Origin: Xanthomonas hydrangeae
Lineage (GTDB): Bacteria; Pseudomonadota; Gammaproteobacteria; Xanthomonadales; Xanthomonadaceae
Reading direction: 5' to 3'
NCBI GenBank assembly: GCA_905142475.1
Contig: LR990730.1
Coordinates: 2,728,001-2,792,000, forward strand
DNA: 64,000 nucleotides
Shown: piece by piece, positions 15,414 through 27,400 of the stretch
Numbering within the stretch: position 1 is the first letter of the stretch
How the letters are laid out: each line of letters opens with the position of its first letter
Position numbers and translations under genes: made by a program
Notes under the pieces: model-generated
Databases searched by the model: none
What the model saw: the letters and a program-made list of their open reading frames with translations, nothing else
What the model was told of the DNA's origin: nothing

Positions 15414-18194
15414 ATGAATCGCTCGCTACTCGCAACGACCATCGCATCCTGCCTCGTCCTGACCGCCTGTGGCGGCGGTGGCGGTGGCGGCAACGTCCGC
15501 AGCGACCCGCCGCAGACCACGGTTGTGACCCCGACGCCGTCCACGCCTGCACCTGCAACTCCGACGACACCGGCGCCGACGCCGATGCCAACTGCGCCCC
15601 CGCCAACCCCCACGGCCGACCCACTGCCCAAGACCGCTCCGGCACCGGCCCGTTACCAAGGCCTGGGCAGCAACCTGCTGGTACCGACCAATGCGGATCT
15701 GGCGCAGCAGGCCGGTGCCCGCGGCCAGGGCGTGAAGTTGGCCGTGCTGGACGACAACCTGGTGCCGAGCTACGCGCCGATCAGCGGCAAGGTCGACAGC
15801 TTCAACGATTACACCGCCAGCCCCGGCACGCCCGAATCTTCGTCCAACGCCTTGCGTGGCCACGGCACGGTCATCTCGGCGCTGGTGCTGGGGTCGGCGC
15901 AGGACGGCTTTGCCGGGGGTGTCGCGCCGGATGCAGACCTGTTCTATGCGCGCATCTGCGCCGAAAATTCCTGCGGCACCCAGCAGGCTCGCCGCGCCGC
16001 GGTGGATCTGGCGGCTGCCGGCGTGCGGATTGCCAACCTTTCGATCGGTGCCTCGTATGCAGATGCTGCCAGCAGCGCGAACGCCGCGCTGGCCTGGAAG
16101 TTCGCACTGGCTCCGCTGGTGCAGGCCGATGCGCTGATCGTGGCATCGACCGGCAACGAAGGTGCGTCCGAAGCGTCCTACCCGGCGGCGACCCCGGTGC
16201 AGGAAGCCAGCCTGCGCAACAACTGGCTGGCAGTGGGCGCAATCAATATCGACAGCGCCGGCAATGCCGCCGGCCTGACCAGCTATTCCAACCATTGCGG
16301 CGCCGCTGCGCAGTGGTGCCTGGTGGCGCCGGGCAGCTACTTCGCCCCGGCCTTGGCAGGCACCGAGTTGCAGGGCCAGATCGCCGGCACCTCGTTCTCC
16401 ACCGCTGCCGTCACCGGCGTGGCGGCGCAGGTGCTGGGCGTGTATCCGTGGATGAGCGCCTCCAACCTGCAGCAGACCTTGTTGACCACTGCCACCGATC
16501 TGGGCGACCCGGGCGTGGATGCGCTATACGGCTATGGCCTGGTCAATGCGGCCAAGGCGATCAAGGGCCCGGCGCAGTTCGTCAACAACTGGTCGGCCAA
16601 TGTGACCTCCGGCTACGACAGCACCTTCAGCAACGACATTTCCGGCGCGGGCAACCTGACCAAGAACGGCGCCGGCAAGCTCACGCTCAGCGGCAACAAC
16701 AGCTATACCGGCGGCACCAGCGTCAGCGACGGCGTGCTCGCACTGTCCGGCAGCCTGCGCTCGGATGTGATCGTGCTCAACTCGGCCACCTTCGAATCGC
16801 ACGGCGGTGTGATCAACGGTAACTACAGCCTGGTCAACAACACCGGCACCACCGCACTCGAATTGGGCAAGGGCCTGACCGTCACCGGCCAGGCCAGCCT
16901 GAAGGGCAATCTGCTGTTGCTGCCGGAAGCGGCTGGCTACACCGTCGGCAGCAGCGAAAAGATCGTCCAGGCGGGCAACCTGCAGGGCACCTTCGATCGC
17001 GTGCAGTACGCCAACAATTTCTTCTGGACCGCCTCACTCGCCTACGACCCCACCACCGTCACCGCCACGCTGACGCGTAATGCTTCCGCTGCCAGCGCGC
17101 AGGCGGCCGGTGCGCCGCAATCGGTGGTCAACGGTGCCGCGCAGGCCGATACGCTGGTCAAGGTGCTGGATACGCGTGTGGCTTCGGGCGATACCGACAA
17201 TCTGGGTGGTTTGATCAGCGCCACCGGCTCGCTGCTGGCGGCCACCGATGCGCAGGTTGCCGCGTCGCTGCCGACCCTGGCTGGCCAGGTACACGGCATC
17301 GAGCGCACGCTGGGCTTCCAGTCCGCACTCAACGATGCGCGCCTGGCTGCCAATCGCCTGCCCTACCTGGCCGACACCACCACGCTGACCACCTGGATGC
17401 AGGGCAGCTATCTGGACGGCAACCTGGGCGGCAACGGTTTCGACTCGGCCGATTACACCCAGCAGTCCACCACCTTCGGTGTGGATCTGCCGGTGGGCAG
17501 CACCGGCACGGTCGTGGGTGCGGCGGTGAGCTCGGGTCAGGACCGTGCAAACATCGATGCCTCGGCCAGCCGTCTGCGCTCGGACCGTTTTGCGATGACG
17601 GCGTATCTGTATCAGCCGATCGGCCAGGCCTACCTCTCGGGCATCGGTTCGTATGGCATGAGCAATGTGGAAACCGAACGCAGCGTGCAAGCGGGCAGCA
17701 TCGGCGAGCGTCTGCAGGATCGTCGCCACGACACCAACTGGTCGCTGCGCGCCGAACTCGGCCTGCTGCCGCACGCGGGTTTGTCGCCGTTCGTTGCCGT
17801 CGGTGTGGTCAGCCAGAAGCAGGATGCCTTCAGCGAAGCATCGGCCACCGGCCTGGGCTTGAGTGCCGGTAGCGACACGCTGCGCGCGGGCTACGGCGAA
17901 GTGGGCGTGCGTGGCCATCTGACGCGCGGCAAGTGGGGCTTCGATGGTCTGGTTGCCTACCGCTCGCTGTTCGGCAACCCGAACGCCGACTTCACCGCAT
18001 GGTTCACCGATTTGCCGGAAGCGCGCTTCAACGTCGCCGGCGAGCCGGTGTCCAAGCAATCGCTGCGTGCCTCGGTCGGTGTGCGTTACCAGGTGAACGA
18101 TGCGTTCTCGATCTACGGCAACGTGGGTGCCGAGCGTGGTCGTTCGGATGTCAACAGCATAAACGCCAATGTCGGCCTGCGCTGGCAGTTCTAA
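15414..18194 (+). CDS. Subtilisin-type (S8) autotransporter serine protease lipoprotein, 926 aa
   Basis: The N-terminus has a lipobox (LVLTAC, Cys about residue 19) followed by a Gly run and a Pro/Thr-rich linker of about 45 residues. The S8 protease triad is visible: Asp in KLAVLDDNLV, His in LRGHGTVISALV and Ser in IAGTSFSTAAVTG. A single passenger-associated repeat (GAGKLTLSGNNSYTGGTSV) follows, then a C-terminal autotransporter barrel of about 280 residues ending in WQF, the usual C-terminal aromatic. The protease is therefore probably displayed on, or released from, the outer membrane. The ATG at 15414 starts the signal peptide directly. It converges on the giant autotransporter gene. 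Confidence 0.92.
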   Translation: MNRSLLATTIASCLVLTACGGGGGGGNVRSDPPQTTVVTPTPSTPAPATPTTPAPTPMPTAPPPTPTADPLPKTAPAPARYQGLGSNLLVPTNADLAQQAGARGQGVKLAVLDDNLVPSYAPISGKVDSFNDYTASPGTPESSSNALRGHGTVISALVLGSAQDGFAGGVAPDADLFYARICAENSCGTQQARRAAVDLAAAGVRIANLSIGASYADAASSANAALAWKFALAPLVQADALIVASTGNEGASEASYPAATPVQEASLRNNWLAVGAINIDSAGNAAGLTSYSNHCGAAAQWCLVAPGSYFAPALAGTELQGQIAGTSFSTAAVTGVAAQVLGVYPWMSASNLQQTLLTTATDLGDPGVDALYGYGLVNAAKAIKGPAQFVNNWSANVTSGYDSTFSNDISGAGNLTKNGAGKLTLSGNNSYTGGTSVSDGVLALSGSLRSDVIVLNSATFESHGGVINGNYSLVNNTGTTALELGKGLTVTGQASLKGNLLLLPEAAGYTVGSSEKIVQAGNLQGTFDRVQYANNFFWTASLAYDPTTVTATLTRNASAASAQAAGAPQSVVNGAAQADTLVKVLDTRVASGDTDNLGGLISATGSLLAATDAQVAASLPTLAGQVHGIERTLGFQSALNDARLAANRLPYLADTTTLTTWMQGSYLDGNLGGNGFDSADYTQQSTTFGVDLPVGSTGTVVGAAVSSGQDRANIDASASRLRSDRFAMTAYLYQPIGQAYLSGIGSYGMSNVETERSVQAGSIGERLQDRRHDTNWSLRAELGLLPHAGLSPFVAVGVVSQKQDAFSEASATGLGLSAGSDTLRAGYGEVGVRGHLTRGKWGFDGLVAYRSLFGNPNADFTAWFTDLPEARFNVAGEPVSKQSLRASVGVRYQVNDAFSIYGNVGAERGRSDVNSINANVGLRWQF

Positions 18195-18317
18195 GCGCCG
18201 GCTGCAGACCGGCAGTGTGGCCGCAAGGCTGCATGGCCGGTGTGCGGAGTCGGCCTGCGCTATGCCCACGCTGCGGTTGCTGACGCAGGTGACCAGTGCC
18301 AGCCAGTGCGGGTGCGC

Positions 18318-18341
18318 TGCAAGTGCAAGTGCAAGTGCAAG
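18318..18341 (+). repeat. Hexanucleotide repeat (TGCAAG)4
   Basis: TGCAAG is repeated four times in tandem in the 226-bp gap between the two convergent autotransporter genes. Its position downstream of both genes gives no obvious effect on expression. Confidence 0.7.
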
Positions 18342-18375
18342 CATGACGCTGTATGTGCGTGCCTTTGTATCGGCC

Positions 18376-18407
18376 AAAAAAAAGCCCCGGCAGTGCCGGG
18401 GCTTTTT
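18376..18407. terminator. Bidirectional rho-independent terminator
   Basis: A run of eight A residues, then GCCCCGG-CAGTG-CCGGGGC, then five T residues. The symmetry lets it stop transcription arriving from either autotransporter gene. Confidence 0.9.
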
Positions 18408-18420
18408 GGTCTGCAGTGAA

Positions 18421-21400
18421 TCAGAAGTTCCAGCCCCAGGTGACCTGGCCGCCGTAAGCGGTCTGGCCATCGCCGTTGAGCCCTTGCAACGACAACGACA
18501 GGCGACTGGCAGGCGAGGTGATCAGGCTCACGCCCAATTCGCCCACTACCGCATTCTTCGCCAGGGTGACGCTCTGCACCGAGAACTGCGAGCCGGTGCC
18601 GATGAAACCGGCAGAACGTTCCACAGCGCGGTCGCCGAACGCGTGCCGCCAACCCACCGACGCATACAACCCGGCCGCCTGGCCCAGCTGCCAACGCCCA
18701 CGCACACCCACCGTGCTGGTGGTGTACTCGTCCTTGGCGCTGTCCACCGACAGCCCGGCAATGCCGCCGCGCTCGTTGAAACCATCGGCCTTCAGATGCG
18801 TGTAGTCGGCCGCGATGAAGGGGCTGTACACCGCGTTGCCGGTGCGCAGATTCCAGGCCGCTTCCAGCGACACGGTGATGGCCTTCGCATCGTAATTGCT
18901 GCTCAGCCGCTCTTCGAGCACGCCGGGCAACATCACCCGACGCGTGCTGTCCACGCTGTAATCGGCATAGTCCACCGAGGCTTGCAGCGCGAACGCGGAC
19001 CAATCGGCCTGGCCGTAGATGCCGGCATGGGTGCCATCGATATCGGAGCGATCGAAGGACTCGCGCGAGCGGGTTTCGATGTCCTGATTACCGACCGCGA
19101 TACCGAGCACACTGCGCTCGCCGATGCGCCGTTCTGCGCCTGCCATGATGCCGTTGTCCTCGCGACGTACCGAGGCCGCATTGGCATTGCCATCGATACG
19201 ATTGGGCAGGCTGCGACCGGTGATCCATACCGTGGTGTCTCCCACGCGCGCGTCCTGGCTATCGCCACGCAGATGGTTGCCGACGCCGCTCAGCAGGAAG
19301 CGGCTATCCAGCAACGCAGTGGCCGTGCTGGCATGGCTTTCGCCAGACAGCGAGGCAAACGCGGTGCGGATTGCTTCCGGATCGTCGGGCAGGCGTACGA
19401 CTGCCTGATAAACAGGATTGGTGGTCGGCAACCCATCTACCGCAGACGCAGTAGCTTGCTGGTTGGGTGTGTTGACAGCGTCGACCATCGCGACGGTATT
19501 GCGACCAAGCGACACCGACAACGCAGTAGCGCTGGTGCTAACGTTCGGCTCTACAAAAGCGTAATCAGAAACAACGTTGGTGAACTGTCCGGTGAGCCCG
19601 CCAGCGGCGTTGATGACCGGAATCTCGGTAAACAACGGCAGATCCGTCGCACGCACCAACTGCAGAGTGCTGCCCGGGGACAACGTGGCCGCACCGCCCA
19701 CGCTGATGGGTGTAACCGCGCCACCTGTTCCAGGCGTAACCAGCAAGGTGGAGCCATTGCCGAGCGTGGCATTGCCGCCGACACTGATCGTGCCGGTGGT
19801 GCCGCCGATCGCAACGGTGCCGCCCGAGATCAGGCTGCCCACGCTGCCGCTACCGGTGAGCGTGCCGCCCGGTCCCACCGTGACCGGTCCGCCCAACGCA
19901 GCGCCCGGATTGGCCGGGTTGCCTACGCTCAGGGTGCCTGCGGCGATCGTGGTCGGCCCGGTGAAGCCACTGCTGTTTGCGGTGACCAGCAAGGTACCCA
20001 CACCATCCTTGAGCAGGCTGCCAGTGCCCGACAAGGTCCCTGCGTAGGTGCCATTGGTGGTCTGCTGGAACACCAGCGCGCTGTTATTGGCGATGTTGCC
20101 CTGCAGGCTGTCGGTATCGCCGACCAGCGTACCGGCAGCGATGGTGGTGCCACCGAGATAGGCGTTAACGCCATCCAGCGTGAGTGCACCGGCCCCGGTC
20201 TTGATCAACGCACCGCTACCGGTGATGTTGCCGGCAAATGTACCGGCGCCAGCCTGATCGAACACCAGCACCGCGTTGTCGAGGATGTTGCCTTGCAGGC
20301 TGGTGGTGTTGCCGATCAGGCTGCCGCTGGCAATCGTAGTACCACCGCTATAGGTATTGGGAGCGACAAGCGTCAGCGCGCCCGTACCCTGCTTGATCAC
20401 GCTCCCGGTGCCGCTGACGGCGCCGGCAAACACGTCATCGGTGGCCTGATCGAACACCAGCGTGCCGTTGTCCACCACGTTGCCCTGCAGGCTGGTGGTG
20501 TTGCCGATCAACGTACCGGCACTGACCACCGTGCCGCCGGTGTAGCTGTTGGGACCGATCAACTGCAACACGCCAGTGCCGGCCTTTTGCAGCGAACCCG
20601 TCCCGCTGACCGTGCCTGCATACACGCCGCCGGTGGCCTGATTGAAGACCAGGGCCGCGTTGTTGGCGATGTCGCCCTGCAGGCTGGTGGTGTCGCCGAT
20701 CAACGTCCCTGCAACGATCGTGGTGCCACCGGTGTAACCATTCGCACCGTTGAGCAACAGAGCGCCGGCGCCATCCTTGATCACTGTGCCAGTGCCGGTG
20801 ATCGAGCCGGTGAACACACCATCGCCCACCTGATTGAATGCCAGGGTCGCGTTGTCGACGATCGCGCCTTGCAAACTTGCGCTATCGCCTACCAGCGTGC
20901 CGGCGTTGAGCGTGGTGCCACCGGTGTAGCTGTTGCTGCCATCGAGCGTCAGCGTGCCGGTGTTGGTCTTGATCAATGCACCGCTGCCGTTGATGTCGCC
21001 GGCCAGGGTCAGATCCGCCGGATTATCGACAGTGAGCGCAGCGCCCAGCGTGACCGCATTGCCCAGTGTTGCGGCAACTGCATTGCTCAGCACCGCATCG
21101 CCGACCACCGACAAACCGCCGCTACCCAGCGCGGTGTTGCTGCCGACCGCCAGGGTGCCATCGCTGAGCACGGTGCCGCCGGCATAGCTGTTGTTGCCGC
21201 TGAGCGTCAGCGCGGTCGCACCGATCTTGATCAAGCCACCGGCACCGCCAATCGCACCGGTCAGGGTGAGATCGTTGCTGCCCGCCAGCGTGAGTGCACC
21301 GCTCAGATCCAGCGCATTGGCGACCGTCAGTGCCTGATCGGTATCCAGCGTGGTGCCCGCTGCCGCAGTCAGCGTACCGGTACCCAATGCCTGTGCATCG

Positions 21401-24400
21401 CCCAACACCAGCGTGCCGCCACCGAGTGCGGTGCCGCCGGTGTAGGTGTTGGCGGCGCCCAGGATCAATGTACCGGTATCGAGTTTCTGCAGCGTGCCGG
21501 TGCCGCCGATGGTCACATCGATGGTGCCGGTGGCGCCCGGATCGACGCGCACGATGGTGGTGGCCGCATTGGCGCTCAGTGCACCGGCGCCGGCATCGCT
21601 CAGCACATAGCCGTCGCTGGCGAACTGGATCCCGGTGATGCCTTGTGTGCCCTGCACGCCTACGTTACCTGCCGGGCCGGCGAAGACGGCGAAGCTGTTT
21701 TGCCAGTCGCTGTTGAGCAAGCCATCGGCCGTGGTCCAGTTGGTCGGACCGGCTGCCCACACGCCTGCGCCGCCATCGATGCCGCCGTTGGCCAGCGTCT
21801 GCGCGCCATCCCAGAATTGCACATTGGTGCCGGGTGCGGAAACCACGAGGTTGACTTGCTGCGACAACGCGGTTTGCAACGCCAACTGGGTGAGATCGAT
21901 GGTGCCCGGAATGGTGCCGAAGCCCAGACCGTTATTGGTCAGTGCGCCGGTGTAATCGATCAGGCGATACACGCCATTTCCGAAACCACCGATGTCGGTG
22001 ATGTTGAGCGTGCCGTCCAGGGTGAGATCGCCATTGACCGCCAACACACCCGTGTTGCTGGGTGTGCCGAGGAACGCATCGATGCTGGCGTTGGGCGCCA
22101 GGTTCAATGTGCCGGTGGTCAACACCGCACCACTGGTCACCACCAGACGGCCGCCATCGTTGACGGTGACCGGTGCAGCGACTTCGCCGCTACCGCTCAG
22201 CGTGCCGCCCGTTGCGACAGTCACACCGCCGGTGCTTGCCAGCAGACCATCCACATCCAGCGTGCCTGCGGTGATCTGGGTGGTGCCGCCGAGCGCGCTG
22301 ACGCCGGTGAGCTGCACGGTACCCGTGCCCACCTTCTCCAGATTGCCGGCATCGCTCAGGCTGCCTGCAAAGGTGCTGCTGACGTTGTTGACGCCCAGCT
22401 GCAGCGTATTGCCGCCAAGGATCGCGACATTGCCCTGCCCGGTCACCGCACCCAACGCCGTGTTGCTGCCCAGCGAGAGTCCGGCGCCTGCCGCGACATC
22501 CACTGCGCTGGCATTCCCCAGCGCACCAGGTGCAGCGGTCGCCAGCACGCCGGCCTGCACCGCCACCGGGCCGGTGAAGCTGTTGGGGCCGGACAAGGTC
22601 AGTGTGCCCAACCCATTCTTGGTCAACGCACCGGCACCGCTGATGGCGCCGGTCAGTGCCAGATCATCTGCACTGGCAATGGTCAGATCGGCACCCAGAT
22701 TGATCGCATTGCCCAAGGCCAGCGCAATCGCGTTGCTCAAGGTGGAATTGCCCAGCACAGACAGGCTGCCGACACCCAACGCGCTGTTGCTGCCAACCGC
22801 CAACGTGCCCGCGTTCAACACGCTGCCGCCAACATAGCTGTTGGCGCCATCCAGCGTCAGCGTGGACGCACCGTTCTTGATCAGACTTCCCGCACCGCTG
22901 ATCGCACCGGACAAGGTCAGATCGTTACTGCCAACCAGATTGAGCGCACCGCCGAGAACTACCGCATTGCCCACTGCCAATGCTTGATTGCTATCGAGGT
23001 TGGTGCCGGCTGCCGCAGTCAACGTGCCGGTGCCGAGTGCCTGCGCGTCGCCAAGCACCAGGGTGCCGCCGCTGAGTGCCGTACCGCCGGTGTAGCTATT
23101 GGCCGCGTCGAGCACCAGCGTGCCGGTGTCGAGTTTCTCCACGCCACCAACGCCGGAAATCGCAACGTCGATCGTGGCAGTTGCACCCGGGTCCACACGC
23201 ACTGCGGTCAACGGTGCGACCACGTCCAGCGCACCGGCGCTGGCGTCGGTCAACTGATACCCGTCGGTGACGAACTGCAGGCCACCGATGCTCTGCGTGC
23301 CCTGCACGCCCACCGCACCTGCGGTACCGGCAAACACCGCAAAATCGCCCTGCCAGGTGCTGTTGGCGGTGCCGTCCTGGCTGGTCCAGTTGGTGGCCGC
23401 ACCCCAGGTACCGGCGCCGCCATCGACGGTGCCATTGGCGGTGGTCTGCACGCCATCCCAGAACTGCACGATGCTGCCCGGCGCGGTGACCACCAGATTG
23501 AGCTGCTGGCCGATGGCGGTCTGCAGGGCGAGCTGGCTCAGATCCACGCTGCCGGGAATCACGCCGAATGCCAACCCGTTATTGGTGAGCAGGCCGGTGT
23601 AGTCGATCAAGCGATACACGCCGGTGCCGAAGCCACCGATGTCGGTGATGTTGAGCGTGCCGTCCAGGGTGAGATCGCCGTTGACGGCGAGCAGACGCGT
23701 GTTGCTCGGCACTGCCAGCGCAACATCGACAAACGCCCCCGGTGCCAGCGACAAACCACCCACGCTCAGCGAGGAGCCACTGGTCAACGCAAGCCGGCCG
23801 CCATCGCCGATGGTGACGCCACTGGCCACACTGCCGTTTGTGCCGGTGCCCGTCAGCGTGCCGCCGAGCGCCACGTTCAACGCGCTGGTGCCGAGACTGC
23901 CGATCACATCCAAGGTGCCGCCACTGACTTGCGTGGCACCGCCAATTGCACTGGCGCCGAGCAAGCGCACCGTGCCCGTGCCGACCTTGTCCAGATTGCC
24001 GCCACCGCCCAGGCTGCCGGCAAAATCGCCACCGCCCAGTTGCAGCGTACCGCCCGCATCGGTGTCGACATTGCCGGCACCGCTGAGCGCAGTGATCAAG
24101 CCGCCGTTGGTCAGATTCAACACCGCGCCCGCCGCCACATCGACGTTGCTGGCATTGCCCAGCGCCGCGCCGGTGCTGGCCACCAGCGTGCCGGCCTGAA
24201 TCGCCAACGGGCCGGTGTAGCTGTTGCTGCCATTCAAGGTCAGGGTCCCGGCGCCGGTCTTGATCAAATCGCCTGCACCGCTGATGTTGCCACTGACCAG
24301 CATGTCTGCGCCGTTGTCCACTGTGAGCGCTGCGCCAAGTGCGATGTCGTTGCCCAATGCCACCGCGATCGCATTGCTCAACGCCGCGTTGCCGATGACC

Positions 24401-27400
24401 GACAGGCTGCCGGTACCAAGCGCATCGTTCGCACCGACCGCAATGGTGCCCGCCGCCAATGTGGTGCCGCCTGCGTACGTGTTGCCTGCATTGAGCGACA
24501 ACGTGGTGGCGCCATTCTTGATCAGGCTACCGGTACCGCTGATGGCACCGTTCAAGGTCAGATCGTTGCTGCCGATCAGGGTGAGCTGATCGTTCAACTG
24601 CACCGTGTTGCCCAGCGTCAGCGCTGCATTGGTATCCAGTTCCGCAGCGCCGCCGACCAGCAGACCACCCACACCCAACGCAGTGTCGTTACCCAGCACC
24701 ACACGCCCTGCATCCAGCGCAACGCCGCCGCTGAAGCTGTTGGCGTTGTTCAAGGTCAGCGTGGCCGCGCCTTGTTTATCCAGACTGCCGATGCCGCTGA
24801 TCACGCCATTGAGCGTGGTGTCCTGCGTGCCGGGCAGCGTCAACGCGCCGTTCAATGCGAGCGCATTGCCCAGTGTCACTGCGGTGGTGGCATCCAGCGT
24901 GGTGCCAGCCGCCGCAGTCAGCGTGCCTAATCCCAGTGCGGTATCGCTGCCGACCAGCAACGCGCCGCCCTGCAATTGCAGGCCGCCCACCCAGGTATTG
25001 TTGCCAGTGAGGGTGAGCGTCTGGGGGCCATTCTTGATCAAGCTGCCGGCGCCATCGATCACGCCATCGAGCGTGAGGTCCTGGCCATCGATGCCAAGTT
25101 GACCGGCAACGTTGAGCGCGTTCTGCAACGTCACTGCAGTGCTGGCAGTGAGTTGCGTCCCATCGGCAGCAGTGAGTGCGCCGGTGCCCAGTGCAGTGTT
25201 GCTGCCGACCACCAACGTACCGGCGTCCAGCACGGTCCCACCGGTGTAGAGGTTGTTGCCGGAGAGCGTAAGCGCACCAGTACCCTGCTTGATCAGGCTA
25301 CCTGCGCCACTGACGATGCCGGTCACGCCAAGATCGTTGTTGCCGGTAAGCGAGAGCGCGCCGTTCAAGGCGACATCGTTGCCAATCGTGGTTGCCGTGG
25401 TGGCTTGCAGTTGCGTGCCATCGGCCGCCGTCAGCACGCCGCTGCCCAGTGCAGTGGCGTTGCCGATCAGCAACGCGCCTGCATTGAGATCCACGCCGCC
25501 GGCAAAGGTGTTTGGTCCCCCCAGGGTGAGTGTGGCGCCGCCGTCCTTGATCAACCCACCCACGCCGCCGACGACGCCGTTGAGCGCAAGATCCTGGCTG
25601 CCGCCGAGTTGCAGATCCGCTTCCAGTGCCACGTTGTTATCGACGATGCGTGCTGCGGTGCTGTCGAGCAGACCGCCGCCGATGGTCAAGGTGCCTGTGC
25701 CCAGTGCGGTATCGCTGTCGAGCACCAAGCTGCCTGCGGACAGCCGCGTACCACCGGCATAGGTGTTGTTGCCCGACAAGGTCAGGCTGGCGGGACCAAG
25801 CTTGTCGAGACTGCCGGCGCCCGTGATTGCGCCGGTGAGCGTCAGTGCGTTACTGCCTCCGATGTCGACTGCGCCAGCCAATGCGATGGCATTGGCGAGC
25901 GTGGTCACCGCTGTCGAATCCAGCGTGGTGCCGGCAGCGGCACTGAGTGTCCCAAGACCCAGCGCAGAGTTACTGCCCACGAACAAACGCCCTGTACTCA
26001 ACGTGGTACCACCGTTGTACACATTGCTTCCGCTCAGGCTAAGGTCACCGCTACCGGATTTGATCAGGCTGCCCGCACCGCTGATATCGCCGCTCAGGGT
26101 CAGTGCCTGGGTGCCATCAAGGCTGAGCGCGCCGGTGGTCAGCGCAATATCGTTGGCTACCGTGGTAGGTACCGTGCCCTGCAGACTGGCATTACCGGTG
26201 ACGGTCAATGCACCGCTGCCGAGTGATCCGTCATTGGTCACCTGCAGGACGCCGGCATTGAGGAGCGTGCCGCCGGCATAGGTATTGAGCCCACCGAGCG
26301 TGAGTGTGCCGGTGCCGAGTTTGTTCAACGTACCGCTGCCGCCAATCGTGCCTGTCAAGTTCAAGGCGTTGCCGTTGCTGCCCACGCCCATGGTGTCGGT
26401 CAACGTAATGGCATTGCCGAGCGTCGCCGCTGTGGCCGCATCCAGCACGCCGCCACTGGCGGTCAGCGTGCCGGTGCCCAGCGCCGCGTTGGAGCCGACC
26501 ACCAGCCGCCCGGTGCTCAGCGTGGTACCGCCGGTATAGGCATTACTGTTGGTCAGCGTGAGGTCGCCCGCACCGCTCTTGATCAAACTGCCGCCGCCAG
26601 TGATGGCACCGCTGAGGGTCAGCGCCTGCGCGCCGGTCCAGTTCAACGGACCTGCGAGGTTGATGCCGTTGGCCACCGTCAACGCAGCGCCGGTGCTCAG
26701 GTTGGCCGGTCCGGTGACATTCAATGCGCCCGTTCCCAGTGCGGACGCCGTCCCGAGCTGCAAAGCGCCCGATGCCAGCGTGGTTCCGCCGGTATACGTG
26801 TTGGTGCCGTTGAGCGCGAGCGTGCCGGTGCCGGTCTTGTTGATGCCACCGGCACCGGCAAGCGTGCCGCTCAAGGTCAGCGCGTTGCTGCTGGCACCCA
26901 GGCCCAGTGTGTTGGTCAGCGCAAATGCATTGTTCAGTGTCAGCGCAGCGGTGGTATCCAGTAGCCCACCCGCTGCGGTCACCGTGCCGGTGCCGAGCGC
27001 ACCGGAGGTTTCCAGCAGCACGGTGCCAGCACCCAGCGAGGTACCACCGGCGTAGGTATTGGTGCCGCCAAGGGTCAGCGTGCCGGTGCCGATCTTGTTC
27101 AGCGCCCCGGCACCGCTGATACCGCCGCCAAGCCGCAGGTTGTTGGCACCGCCGATGCCGATGAAATCGTTGAGTACGAACGCGTTCGGCAAGTTGACTG
27201 CAGTACTTGAAAGTAGGCTGCCAGCAGATGCGTTGACGGTGCCACTTCCCAGCGCGCCGTTGTTGCCGACGGTCAGCGCGCCACCCAGCAGGTTCACGCC
27301 GCCGCTGAAGGTATTGGCACCGCTCAAACCCAGGGCACCGGTGCCGGTCTTGGTCAGCGCACCGGTGCCGGTGATTGGGCTGGTGACGGTCAAGCCGTTG

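Noticed and set aside
19920..20920. CRISPR-like regular spacing of repeats
   Set aside because: The 192-bp units are in frame, encode 64-residue passenger repeats and have no short spacer pattern.
18169..24930. A 2253-codon open frame on the plus strand
   Set aside because: It is antisense to the giant autotransporter. The repetitive GC-rich coding sequence leaves the opposite strand free of stops, and its composition is not protein-like and has no start signal.
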